A DNA stretch of 45,860 nucleotides from an uncultured Verrucomicrobiales bacterium (GCA_937905985.1 CALCWC010000096.1:1-45860), one strand, 5' to 3'; positions 28,343-36,088 are shown, numbered from the stretch's first letter. Notes: generated by a model from the sequence alone, not told the origin. Program-made: numbers and translations.

Positions 28343-29134
28343 CTATGATTGGCCGGGCAGAGCTTCCGGAATATCGGCAGCCCGGCGCACAATATGGACG
28401 GGGGCACCGGTGTTGACAAGCAGAGCCAGCTCGTTCAAATCCGCCTGAGCCATGCGCAAGCAGCCGCCTGCGGAAGAAGACTCCGCCGTGAGGATGATTC
28501 CGTTGGAAAGGGAGAGGCGACGATTGGCGCAAACCATGAGGGGAGATTTCGCCGGCACCTTGGCGCCATCCACATACCCGTCACGCTGGGATACGGTTGC
28601 ATCCTCCTCCGCGGGTGCCTGGCCAGATGGCTTCAGGTCATCCGTGACATTGTAGGAAGCCACAAGGGTCTCGGCATCCCACACCGTGATTTCCCGTCTC
28701 GGCAGATTAATTTCCACGCGCAGCCTCATGGGCACATACACAAGCGTCTGGCCTACATGTATGGCGGCTGGGTCAACAATGCCATTCAACAGCATAAGAA
28801 GCTCATGGGAGCAGCGCAGGGCGGCGGCCACCTTAGTCAAATGGTCTCCCTTGCGGACAGTGTAGAGCGCAGCAGCGGGATGCCTGCGGGAGAGGTACGC
28901 GGAAGCATTGACGGAGCCGACCATGCTGCGAGCCTCGCGGCCCGCGATTCCATCCAACCCCACCAGGGGAATTAGCAGGCGCACAGCCTCATCCTGCCTG
29001 TGTTCCCTAATCAGCAGCCGGGCCTGTTCAATCTCAGCGGGCCTGCGAGGCCAGAGTGAATAACGCTCGGCCGCGACAGAGGGCAAGAGGCTATATAAGG
29101 CCGCGGCGGTGAAAATCAAATGCATTGATTTCAT
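28343..29134 (-). CDS. Exported LysM plus degenerate YkuD (L,D-transpeptidase-like) protein
   Basis: 263 aa with a signal peptide (cleavage near SVAA, 19-22). A LysM domain for peptidoglycan binding spans ~91-135 (YTVRKGDHLTKVAAALRCS...VGQTLVYVP). A YkuD-like domain covers ~137-249. Its catalytic-cysteine segment reads SSSAGGCLRM (C225), where active L,D-transpeptidases have SHGCxR, so the neighbouring His is replaced; the upstream His of the family is not visible either. It may be inactive or use a changed site. The gene starts inside the preceding unknown gene (44-nt overlap), so the two are coupled. An internal Met at residue 4 is an alternative start. Confidence 0.75.
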   Translation of the reverse strand: MKSMHLIFTAAALYSLLPSVAAERYSLWPRRPAEIEQARLLIREHRQDEAVRLLIPLVGLDGIAGREARSMVGSVNASAYLSRRHPAAALYTVRKGDHLTKVAAALRCSHELLMLLNGIVDPAAIHVGQTLVYVPMRLRVEINLPRREITVWDAETLVASYNVTDDLKPSGQAPAEEDATVSQRDGYVDGAKVPAKSPLMVCANRRLSLSNGIILTAESSSAGGCLRMAQADLNELALLVNTGAPVHIVRRAADIPEALPGQS

Positions 29135-29615
29135 ATGACTGTTGAATCATTTCCATCATAAAGCGCAACAGGGATACCTCCCACGCATCATCCACACCGC
29201 GGATGACGGCCCGGAAACAGTCCCCTGATTGCAGGGCGTCCTTCACCAAGCGTTCCGCCACTTCACGGGAATCCTCATGCACGGTCTCCACCAACACCTC
29301 CGATCTGCCAAAACAGAAGCCGTACTTGAGCCAGGCGCAATCGCACCCGCCTGCATAACGCAGCCAATCAAGCGCTTCCGCCGCACCAGGGGTAAACCCT
29401 TCCAATTCCACCGCATCCGGTAGCGAGGGGCGCACAATGCGCGGGCGGCGAGCCTCCACCCAACCGGAGCGCACCCTCGCAGCACCCACCTCATCCATGG
29501 GCTCTGTTACCATGCGATAGTTGAAGCGGGTATCGCCGAAGGTGTCTATGCGCCGGTCCGGCACATACAGCACCTCCGTGTGAGCTATGGCGTAGGGTAT
29601 GTTTCCAGCATGCAT
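29091..29615 (-). CDS. Conserved-looking protein of unknown function
   Basis: 174 aa, soluble, no signal peptide. It opens MHAGNIPYAIAHTEVLYVPD and has a patterned alternation of acidic and hydrophobic residues throughout. I do not recognise the family. I prefer the start at 29615: the only upstream in-frame ATG (29657) lies inside the terminator hairpin of acpP. It overlaps the following LysM/YkuD-like gene, so they probably share a function or at least translation. Confidence 0.65.
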   Translation of the reverse strand: MHAGNIPYAIAHTEVLYVPDRRIDTFGDTRFNYRMVTEPMDEVGAARVRSGWVEARRPRIVRPSLPDAVELEGFTPGAAEALDWLRYAGGCDCAWLKYGFCFGRSEVLVETVHEDSREVAERLVKDALQSGDCFRAVIRGVDDAWEVSLLRFMMEMIQQSYEINAFDFHRRGLI

Positions 29616-29640
29616 GTGCGCCGCTGTATCCACGGGGAAA

Positions 29641-29672
29641 GGGCGGCACCGCCACAATTGGCGGCACCGCCC
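29641..29672 (-). terminator. Hairpin terminator of acpP
   Basis: Arms 29672-29659 and 29654-29641 form a 14-bp stem that, as minus-strand RNA, uses two G-U wobbles in its centre; on the plus strand these would be A-C mismatches, so the structure favours the minus strand. Each arm contains the direct repeat GGCGGCACCGCC. TTTCCCC follows. Confidence 0.65.
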
Positions 29673-29696
29673 GAAAAAAGACGCCTGAGTGGAAGC

Positions 29697-29936
29697 TTAG
29701 GCCTTGTGCTGCTCAATGTACTCAACCACCTCCTTGACGGATTTGAGCTTCTCCGTGTCTTCGTCGGGGACTTCAATGGAGAACTTGTCCTCAAAGGCCA
29801 TGACAAGTTCTACGATATCGAGGGAGTCCGCGCCGAGATCCTCGATGAACTTGGCATCAGAGGTGACCTTTTCCGGTTCAACGCTGAGCTGGGTGGCGAT
29901 AATTTCCTTTACTTGAGATTCGATAGTGTCTGACAT
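29697..29936 (-). CDS. acpP: Acyl carrier protein
   Basis: 79 aa, acidic. It carries growing fatty acyl chains on 4'-phosphopantetheine attached to S38 in GADSLDIVE. The helix pattern and length match AcpP exactly. Unusually, none of the fab genes that often flank it are present; it is monocistronic between its own promoter and a hairpin. Confidence 0.97.
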   Translation of the reverse strand: MSDTIESQVKEIIATQLSVEPEKVTSDAKFIEDLGADSLDIVELVMAFEDKFSIEVPDEDTEKLKSVKEVVEYIEQHKA

Positions 29937-29965
29937 ATGGTTGATGTGACAGTTTAAGTGCCCTC

Positions 29966-29994
29966 ATTGTATCCGCATTCGAGGGTGGATGCAA
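29966..29994 (-). promoter_or_regulatory. Promoter of acpP
   Basis: TTGCAT (29994-29989), a 17-bp spacer and TACAAT (29971-29966) on the minus strand. The leader is ~22 nt. Confidence 0.75.
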
Positions 29995-30101
29995 CAAAAA
30001 TCTGCCGGGCTGTGCGAAAAAAACACATATGCGGCAAGTGATCCCAAGCTGCACAGCAGCATTTCGGGTGCATGGCAACGGTGACTGCGCTCAAAAGAAA
30101 A

Positions 30102-30842
30102 CTACCACGCGCGCTGCGCTGCCAAGGCGATTCCACGCAAGGTCAGACATTCATCCAGAAGGTCAAAACCCGGCACCCATTGGGCGGCAAGGCGCGCATC
30201 ACCGCCCGTGGCAATAAAGAAGGGTGCGGCGCCTAGCTCTGAGGCAAGCGAGCGCATAGCATGGCCCAGCATGCCGGCAAAAGCCATGCGAACCCCAGCC
30301 TGCACAGCCTCCACCGTATTGCCGCCGATACAGCGGGGAGGGGAGGAAACAGCGTCCACGCAGGGCAAGAGAGAGGTTTGCGCGTGCAAAGCTTCCGCCA
30401 TCATCCTGAGACCGGGAGCAATGATGCCTCCCAGGAAGCGCGGTCCTCCACCCACCACGTCAAAGGTCACAGCTGTTCCCATATCCACCGCCACAACGGG
30501 GAAACGCCCGTGCTCCACGGCGGCCAGGACATTGACCACGCGATCCGCGCCCAATGTATCCGCCCCGGCATATCCCTCAAACAGGGAACCGCACATTGCG
30601 GCGTTTACCTGGCAGAGTGACCGGCCGGCAAAAGCGGCTTCAAAAACCGCATGCGCTCCCGGCACCACGGAGCTGATGCACACCCGGTCGAACTTCCACC
30701 CCTCCAGAAGCCTGGAGATGGACCCGACATCAATCCCCCGGGTGGGAAGGACGCGGTATTCCCCGCCGCGAAGAAGGCGCCCCTCAGCTGCCAGGGCAAA
30801 TTTGGTGCGTGTATTGGAGTTGTCCACCAACAGAACGGGCAT
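30102..30842 (-). CDS. coaX: Type III pantothenate kinase
   Basis: About 246 aa. It phosphorylates pantothenate, the first step of CoA synthesis; the product also feeds the prosthetic group of AcpP next door. Family motifs are the N-terminal phosphate loop MPVLLVDNSNTRTKF, the ADTLGADRV segment, VDMGTAVTFDVV, and GGIIAPGLRMMAEAL. In most members the N-terminal motif reads DxGNT; here it is DNSNT, a minor variation. In-frame ATGs at 30854 and 30866 are alternatives; I chose 30842 because it puts the motif at the N-terminus. No clear promoter; the upstream hairpin at 30887 separates it from the EPS operon. Confidence 0.9.
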   Translation of the reverse strand: MPVLLVDNSNTRTKFALAAEGRLLRGGEYRVLPTRGIDVGSISRLLEGWKFDRVCISSVVPGAHAVFEAAFAGRSLCQVNAAMCGSLFEGYAGADTLGADRVVNVLAAVEHGRFPVVAVDMGTAVTFDVVGGGPRFLGGIIAPGLRMMAEALHAQTSLLPCVDAVSSPPRCIGGNTVEAVQAGVRMAFAGMLGHAMRSLASELGAAPFFIATGGDARLAAQWVPGFDLLDECLTLRGIALAAQRAW

Positions 30843-30886
30843 CTTCTCTGGCATGGGCTGCGGCATGGAGATTGCTGATAGAAAAC

Positions 30887-30913
30887 GGCTCCGGCCTGTG
30901 GAGGTCCGGAGCC
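30887..30913 (-). terminator. Terminator at the end of the EPS export operon
   Basis: An 8-bp stem GGCTCCGG/CCGGAGCC (30913-30906 with 30894-30887) followed on the minus strand by GTTTTCT, 24 bp beyond the stop of the Wza-like gene. Confidence 0.72.
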
Positions 30914-30936
30914 GGCAAGGAAAATGGCATGCCCAT

Positions 30937-31560
30937 TCAGGGACCCACCGTGCTCGGGCGACCCTCCCAGATAGAGCGCCGCGGAACATAGATGATGTCG
31001 CCAGGGTATATGGTGATAGCGCGGTCCTTGGCGCTGAAATAGTCATACTTGCGGGTAACCCCCTTGCGGGTAACCTGAATGTACCGAGAACCGAAATCCG
31101 AGATGTCACCGCAGTCAAGCAGCGCCTCCACCAGAGTCATGCCCTCACGGTACGGCAGGTTCTTCTTGGAACCCACATAGCCGGTCACCTGAACGTAGCG
31201 GCGGTCCAGCTCAGCCTGCTGCTCTGCGGCGCCCAGGGTCACCTGCACAATGGGGTCCTTGTATATCTTCTGGGCAACATATTGGCTGCGGATGAGATTT
31301 TCAATATCTCGCGCGGTCTTTCCGAGAACGGACGTGCGGCCGTTGAGATAGGGCATCTGTATGGTGCCATCACCGCGGTTCACGGTATAGCGTCCGTTCA
31401 CGTTGACTGCATCCTCGCTGGGAATGTTCTTAAAAGTGATATTGACGGCACCGCCCTTGACGGCTCGAGGCTCGGAGACTTCGTTCTGTGCCGCAGCTTG
31501 GAAAGCAAGGGCAAGGGAAATAAAGAGCCCCGCCAGCAATGTATGTATCATGTTCATCAT
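30937..31560 (-). CDS. Polysaccharide export protein (short Wza-like)
   Basis: 207 aa with a signal peptide (cleavage near AAAQ, ~22-25). A poly-export domain spans ~45-110 (GRYTVNRGDGTIQMPYLNG) and one SLBB-like domain ~118-195 (RYVQVTGYVGSKKNLPYREG...IYPGDIIYVPRR). These form the periplasmic/outer-membrane channel for capsule or EPS export. It is much shorter than E. coli Wza (~379 aa), lacks a lipobox cysteine and has no C-terminal membrane helix, so it should need another outer-membrane component; the barrel gene in the same operon is an obvious candidate. It is 15 nt downstream of the kinase gene. Confidence 0.85.
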   Translation of the reverse strand: MMNMIHTLLAGLFISLALAFQAAAQNEVSEPRAVKGGAVNITFKNIPSEDAVNVNGRYTVNRGDGTIQMPYLNGRTSVLGKTARDIENLIRSQYVAQKIYKDPIVQVTLGAAEQQAELDRRYVQVTGYVGSKKNLPYREGMTLVEALLDCGDISDFGSRYIQVTRKGVTRKYDYFSAKDRAITIYPGDIIYVPRRSIWEGRPSTVGP

Positions 31561-31575
31561 GTCTTGGGGTATGCG

Positions 31576-33825
31576 TTAGTATATATCATCCGATTCTTCA
31601 GGGGCGGAAGCTTTCCGCTCAGCAGCCGAGGCTGTGAACTTCTCTTCCTCTCCGGAGGTTTTGCGATCGGCGCGGGCAGCCTGTGCAATGCCCGGGGTAA
31701 CGGGCTCCTTGCGCTTGCGATCACTACTGTAGTATGAGTAGTAGGTGGTGTAGTACTGATACTGCGTGTCGCCACTGATGTCCACATTGTTCATGACGAG
31801 GCCCATCATCTGACCACCGGCATTCTGAATCAAGAACTTGGTGCGCAGCAACGCCTTAAGCGGCATCTTGCGCGGCTGGAGCACCAGCAGGGTCGCGTCT
31901 GCCTTGCTCACCAGCAGGGAGGCATCGCTCACACCCAGCACAGGAGGAGAGTCGAACAGCACCACATCAAAACGCTTGGACACCTCGGCAATCAGCTGCT
32001 CCATGCGGAAGGAACCAATCATACCGCTCGGGTCCGCAGGGATGGGACCGCTGGGCAGAAGATACAGGTTGGGAAGCCCCGTCTGGAAAATAACCTCTTT
32101 GAGTTCCTTGGTGCCTGCCAAGTAGTTGGAGAGACCGACATCGCTCTTCAACTCTGCATAGCGGGCCAGACGCGGACGGCGCAAGTCAGCATCCACCATA
32201 AGCGTGCTGTAGCCAGCCTGGGCAAACACATACGCCAGGTTGCTCAGAGTAGTGGTCTTACCCTCGCCGGCATTGGAGGAAACCATGGCAAACGTGGTTG
32301 CCTTGTACAGTGACTTCTTGAGCTCAATGTTGGTGCGCAGAATACGGTATGCTTCTGCGTCCGGGCTGGAATTGCCCTGCAGAATCAGCAAGCCGGCATC
32401 CTGCGGAATCACACCGAGCACCGGCAAGCCAAGTCCGCGCTCTGCATCCTCCAATGTCTTGATGGACGTGTCGAAGTAGTCGAACACAAACGCCACGATA
32501 ATACCCAGGATGCAGCCGAGCACCGCGCCGATAATCAGGTTGAGCCTGTAGTTGGGGCTGGAGGGCACGCTCGCCACGCCCGGGCGGCTGTACACCTCCA
32601 TGCAGGCGCGCGGCGCGAGCATGCGCATCTTGTCCGCTATGTAGTCGTTCTCCAACTTGTCGTACCTCTGTTTTTCCGCTGCATATTCCTGCAGGGCGCT
32701 CTTAACCTTCTGGTCTTCCAGGGTCTTGTCCTTCAGGAGCTTCTTGGCCTCCTCATACCGTTCCTTGAGGCTGTTGCTCTCGGATTTCTTGACATCCAGC
32801 TGATCCACCATGGCATCACGCATACCGACCAGCTCGGCATACAGCTGCTCGCGCGTGCTGCTGTGCTGCTCTTCCAGGCGCAGGAGCACGGGATGCTGCT
32901 CCCCGTAGCCCATCAGGAGCATTTTGTTGCGCTCGTCCTCTTCCTTGCTGTACTGGGTGTTGAGCTCGCGCACCTTTGCGGAGCAGTAGGACTCCGCCGT
33001 GAGAAGTCCCGTGCGGGTCACATAGCTGAGCAGCTCCTCGTCCTTCAGGTTCTGCAGCTTGTCGATGTGCACCATCATGTTGGCTATCTCGGAGTCCAGG
33101 GTGAGCTTTTGGGAATTGAGGGCCTCCAGGGTGCGTTCCTCCGCCCCGGTGGACTGCGGCGTTCCCGCGCCGGTTTCATTCCAGATGTTGGCAATGTAGC
33201 GCCCGGTGCGAATAAACTGGCGCACCACATCGGCTTTGCGTTCCAGTTCGTCCTGACGGGAACGCAGCACCTCATAGCGCTTGTTGATGGCTTCGTTAAT
33301 CAGGGAGTTCTCCTTTTCCTCGCGCAACTCCTTGTAACAATCCACCACGGCCTGGCATATCTGCTGGGCCACGCGGGGGTCGGTGTTAGACACAGAGATA
33401 TCCACCAAGTTGGTATTTTTGCGCGGCATCACCTTAATCATGCCCGAAAGCATGCCTGCGGCGGACACCTCGTCCGTCTTCCACTCGTTGGGAAGATCCA
33501 GCTTGTTGGCTATGGCAATCAGGTTCTGCTGGGACACCATGATTTCGAACTGCGTCTGCATGTAGGACGCGGATTCGCTCATCACGGCGTTAATGGGGTT
33601 CATGCCATTGTTCGCAACGTTGATGATTTCGCGCGGAGGCATCACCTCTGCCGTCATCGAACTGGTATAGCTCGGAGTCATCATCTTCGTGATGACGGCG
33701 CAACTGACGAAAACAAGGAGAAAGACCAGCAAGGCTTCCTTCCAACGGCTCTTGAGAACCTGCAGATAATCCTGTGCATGCAGCAGGGCCTCGCCCTGTG
33801 TCTGCTGTGCTGTGTTTGCTGTCAT
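31576..33825 (-). CDS. Wzc-like polysaccharide co-polymerase and bacterial tyrosine kinase
   Basis: 749 aa. The Wzz domain lies between TM1 (~31-47) and TM2 (~430-450), with coiled coils at ~180-400. The cytoplasmic BY-kinase has Walker A SSNAGEGKTTT (516-526), Walker A' VDADLRRP (544-551) and Walker B VVLFDSPPVL (621-630). A tyrosine cluster at 689-699 (7 Tyr in 11 residues) is the expected autophosphorylation tail, followed unusually by ~50 further charged residues. It controls chain length and export of EPS together with the Wza-like protein encoded just downstream. Confidence 0.93.
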   Translation of the reverse strand: MTANTAQQTQGEALLHAQDYLQVLKSRWKEALLVFLLVFVSCAVITKMMTPSYTSSMTAEVMPPREIINVANNGMNPINAVMSESASYMQTQFEIMVSQQNLIAIANKLDLPNEWKTDEVSAAGMLSGMIKVMPRKNTNLVDISVSNTDPRVAQQICQAVVDCYKELREEKENSLINEAINKRYEVLRSRQDELERKADVVRQFIRTGRYIANIWNETGAGTPQSTGAEERTLEALNSQKLTLDSEIANMMVHIDKLQNLKDEELLSYVTRTGLLTAESYCSAKVRELNTQYSKEEDERNKMLLMGYGEQHPVLLRLEEQHSSTREQLYAELVGMRDAMVDQLDVKKSESNSLKERYEEAKKLLKDKTLEDQKVKSALQEYAAEKQRYDKLENDYIADKMRMLAPRACMEVYSRPGVASVPSSPNYRLNLIIGAVLGCILGIIVAFVFDYFDTSIKTLEDAERGLGLPVLGVIPQDAGLLILQGNSSPDAEAYRILRTNIELKKSLYKATTFAMVSSNAGEGKTTTLSNLAYVFAQAGYSTLMVDADLRRPRLARYAELKSDVGLSNYLAGTKELKEVIFQTGLPNLYLLPSGPIPADPSGMIGSFRMEQLIAEVSKRFDVVLFDSPPVLGVSDASLLVSKADATLLVLQPRKMPLKALLRTKFLIQNAGGQMMGLVMNNVDISGDTQYQYYTTYYSYYSSDRKRKEPVTPGIAQAARADRKTSGEEEKFTASAAERKASAPEESDDIY

Positions 33826-33884
33826 GATAAAGTCTGTATCGTAATGTGCGCCCGCGCGGGAGAGACGCGAGAGGCGGGCTTGGC

Positions 33885-35099
33885 TTAGAAGGTGTAGGTT
33901 GCGCTGAAGGTCACGTTGTTTCTGTGGTACTTGCTGCCGCTTCCGTAATATCCGTACGAGGAATTGCTGATGGTGTGCGTGTAGGAGATGGTGCCGCGAA
34001 TCTTGTCGGTTATCCGGAAAGAGGCACCCACATTCGGGGTGATGGTATATCTCTTATGGCTCTGCATGCCGTGCTCGCCCCGCGTATACTCGCTGGTATA
34101 GTAGGAACAGCCGAACATGAGAGACAAATCCGGCGACCATGTGTAGGAACCGCTGAACCCCACGCGCACACTGGGATTGGAGAGATAGCTACCGAGCGAA
34201 CCGCGGTATGTGTCCACGTTCTCGTTATCCAGGGAGCCATAGAGGTTGATGCTGAACCCTTCCATTACCTTGCGGTTGTAGCCCAGGCGCACCGTGGGGG
34301 TCCAAATCTTCTCGCGGTGGATGATTTTCTGCTGGACGCCGATATTCACATTCATGCTGGAATAGGGCGTGAGCGAGCGGCTGGTGCCCAACGTGGCGTA
34401 GAGGTTGTTGGAATTGTACCCGTAGCCACTCTTCTTCATGTCGTAGCGGTAGGTGAGGCTCAGGTTGTAAGAAACCAGTTCCGAGGTCTTGACACTCAAG
34501 CTTGCGCTGCCGTTGAGGTATTGGCGGTCGTCATACTCGTACATCTTCTCCATATAGAAGTTGCCGGAGTAGGATGCGTTCAGGCTCCAGCTCCACCGGG
34601 TGTCGATGGAGCGGGTGACGGCATTGCTGATCGACCAGTTGAAGCAGTCGCCCTGCGCGCGTGAGGTGGACATGCCGTTGGCGTAGTCCGGTTCAGGCTG
34701 GTAGCGCACATTGGCGTTCAGGCTGTACGTGCAGCGGTCGCTGAAGCTGTGGGTGATTCCCCCGCCCACACTAGTGTTGGAAAACCACTTGTGGTTGGTG
34801 CTGTACGCTTTCTTGAAGTAATAGGTGGCACCCAGGCTCGCGTTGTAGTGGGTCTTGGTGGTGGACTCGAAATCCGAGTAGGACACGCCAAGGTCGGCAC
34901 CTGTGTAGATGGAGGGTGTCTTGCTGCGGTTGGAGGAGTTGATGTTGTCGTCATACCCCACCCTGACAGACAGGGTGTACTTGACCGCTTGGGACACGGG
35001 CAGGCCGATGGCCGGTGCCGTATCGTACAATGACATGGCCAAGGCCTCGCCTGCCAGCAGGGCCGACAGGCAAAGGCCCTTCAAAAACACCGATCTCAT
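33885..35099 (-). CDS. Outer-membrane beta-barrel protein of the EPS operon
   Basis: 404 aa. A signal peptide (cleavage near EALA, ~18-21) is followed by regularly alternating amphipathic strands rich in Tyr, Ser and Asn, ending in TYTF with the C-terminal Phe recognised by the BAM machinery. About 16-18 strands are suggested by eye. Such barrels in EPS loci are often called Bbp2-type or EpsX-like porins. It may form the outer-membrane pore lacking in the short Wza-like protein; that role is inferred from position. 59 nt upstream of the kinase gene. Confidence 0.8.
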   Translation of the reverse strand: MRSVFLKGLCLSALLAGEALAMSLYDTAPAIGLPVSQAVKYTLSVRVGYDDNINSSNRSKTPSIYTGADLGVSYSDFESTTKTHYNASLGATYYFKKAYSTNHKWFSNTSVGGGITHSFSDRCTYSLNANVRYQPEPDYANGMSTSRAQGDCFNWSISNAVTRSIDTRWSWSLNASYSGNFYMEKMYEYDDRQYLNGSASLSVKTSELVSYNLSLTYRYDMKKSGYGYNSNNLYATLGTSRSLTPYSSMNVNIGVQQKIIHREKIWTPTVRLGYNRKVMEGFSINLYGSLDNENVDTYRGSLGSYLSNPSVRVGFSGSYTWSPDLSLMFGCSYYTSEYTRGEHGMQSHKRYTITPNVGASFRITDKIRGTISYTHTISNSSYGYYGSGSKYHRNNVTFSATYTF

Positions 35100-35135
35100 A
35101 ACCGCAGCACGTTAGTGTCCACCACTGCCCCCGGA

Positions 35136-35708
35136 TTAGTTCTGGGGAGAAATCGGCTCCGGGGTGACGGGGACCGGGTTCGGTCGCGGGTCGCGAGAAT
35201 CGGTTTCGCAGATGGTGTAGCGGTGCGGGTCCTGGGTAGCGGTCTGGGTGCTACCCTCTGCCGACGTGCCGTTGGCGTCCTGCACAAGCAGGGCGATCAC
35301 GCTGTCGAACGTGTTGCCGTGCAGTTTGTCGCACGATTTCTGGAGCGCGGTGAGAAGCTTCACGCCCAGGTCCTGCTGGTTGCGCCCATTCGCGAAGTTC
35401 TGCAGGTCCCGGGAGAAGGATTCCCACAGGTTGGCGCCCACAAGCACGGCGCCGTACAGGTCGCGCACATCGGAGACCGACCAGCTGCGGCGCTGGCTGA
35501 GGACGGACGTGAGCAACGCAGGAGCCGTGGTGGGGCTTTGCTTGGCGGCTGCGGCAACGTACGGTCCAATCTCCTTGACGGAGGCGTTGGTGTCTGCCGC
35601 GGCTTGCGCGGCCTGGTCCAGCATGTTCCCGGCGGCGAAGGCCGGAGCTGCAACAGTGGCGGCCAAGAGAGCCGTCATGATAATGGTTTTTGTCTTCATG
35701 GTATTCAT
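35136..35708 (-). CDS. Small secreted protein at the head of the EPS operon
   Basis: 190 aa (187 if it starts at 35699). A signal peptide ends near AFA (~22-25). The rest is mostly helical and ends in a Pro-rich tail (NPVPVTPEPISPQN). No family recognised. It begins only 23 bp after tRNA-Gly(UCC) on the same strand, with neither a terminator nor a convincing promoter between, and is 36 nt before the barrel gene. Confidence 0.75.
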   Translation of the reverse strand: MNTMKTKTIIMTALLAATVAAPAFAAGNMLDQAAQAAADTNASVKEIGPYVAAAAKQSPTTAPALLTSVLSQRRSWSVSDVRDLYGAVLVGANLWESFSRDLQNFANGRNQQDLGVKLLTALQKSCDKLHGNTFDSVIALLVQDANGTSAEGSTQTATQDPHRYTICETDSRDPRPNPVPVTPEPISPQN

Positions 35709-35731
35709 CGATGATTAATAGTTGTATGGGA

Positions 35732-35802
35732 AGCGGGCAGCGGGAATCGAACCCGCATGATCAGCTTGGAAGGCTGGAGCTTTACCATTAAGCTATGCCC
35801 GC
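35732..35802 (-). tRNA. tRNA-Gly (anticodon UCC)
   Basis: 71 nt, no encoded CCA. Acceptor GCGGGCA/TGCCCGC is fully paired. The anticodon loop CTTCCAA gives UCC, reading GGA (and GGG). The anticodon stem CCAGC/GCTGA has a C27-A43 mismatch. The T-arm is GCGGG-TTCGATT-CCCGC and the discriminator is U. Unlike the other two tRNA genes here, it has no terminator. Confidence 0.94.
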
Positions 35803-35816
35803 GCTTTGTCGAGTGG

Positions 35817-35845
35817 ATATTACCAGCCCCTCCGCTGTTTGGCAA
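35817..35845 (-). promoter_or_regulatory. Promoter of tRNA-Gly(UCC) and probably the EPS operon
   Basis: TTGCCA (35845-35840), a 17-bp spacer and TAATAT (35822-35817) on the minus strand, 14 bp before the tRNA. It diverges from the promoter of tRNA-Gly(CCC). Confidence 0.75.
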
Positions 35846-35879
35846 GCGAATTTCTTCATTATGTCCAAAAAAAAATTGC

Positions 35880-35908
35880 TTGACTATGCCACCGGAGGGC
35901 CGTATACT
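35880..35908 (+). promoter_or_regulatory. Promoter of tRNA-Gly(CCC)
   Basis: TTGACT (35880-35885), a 17-bp spacer and TATACT (35903-35908), 16 bp before the tRNA. Confidence 0.88.
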
Positions 35909-35924
35909 TTTCTCCGTACTTGCT

Positions 35925-35995
35925 GCGGGTGTCGTTCAGTGGCAGGACACGTGCTTCCCAAGCATGTAACGCGGGTTCGATTCCCGCCACCCGTA
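35925..35995 (+). tRNA. tRNA-Gly (anticodon CCC)
   Basis: 71 nt, no encoded CCA. Acceptor GCGGGTG/CACCCGT has a terminal G1-U72 wobble. The anticodon stem CGTGC/GCATG carries loop TTCCCAA, anticodon CCC, reading GGG. The T-arm is GCGGG-TTCGATT-CCCGC. The discriminator is A, whereas U is usual for bacterial tRNA-Gly. Confidence 0.93.
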
Positions 35996-35999
35996 CTAT

Positions 36000-36038
36000 G
36001 CGGCAGTTGCCCATCTGGGCGGCTGCCGCAACTTTTTT
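36000..36038 (+). terminator. Intrinsic terminator of tRNA-Gly(CCC)
   Basis: A long hairpin (36000-36012 with 36017-36029) with two central G-U wobbles and a 4-nt loop, then AAC and six T. Confidence 0.9.
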
Positions 36039-36059
36039 AAGAAAAGTTAGACAATTTTG

Positions 36060-36088
36060 TTGACAATGCGTGCGAATGCGCTTAACTT
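36060..36088 (+). promoter_or_regulatory. Candidate promoter of the small-TM/gatCA/thiD operon
   Basis: TTGACA (36060-36065), a 17-bp spacer and TAACTT (36083-36088). The -35 is perfect and the -10 is weak, which suggests regulated activity. The -10 is embedded in a palindrome (36080-36097). Confidence 0.55.

Noticed and set aside
29641..29672. GGCGGCACCGCC direct repeat as a CRISPR or mobile-element signature
   Set aside because: Only two copies, 18 bp apart; they are the arms of the acpP terminator hairpin.
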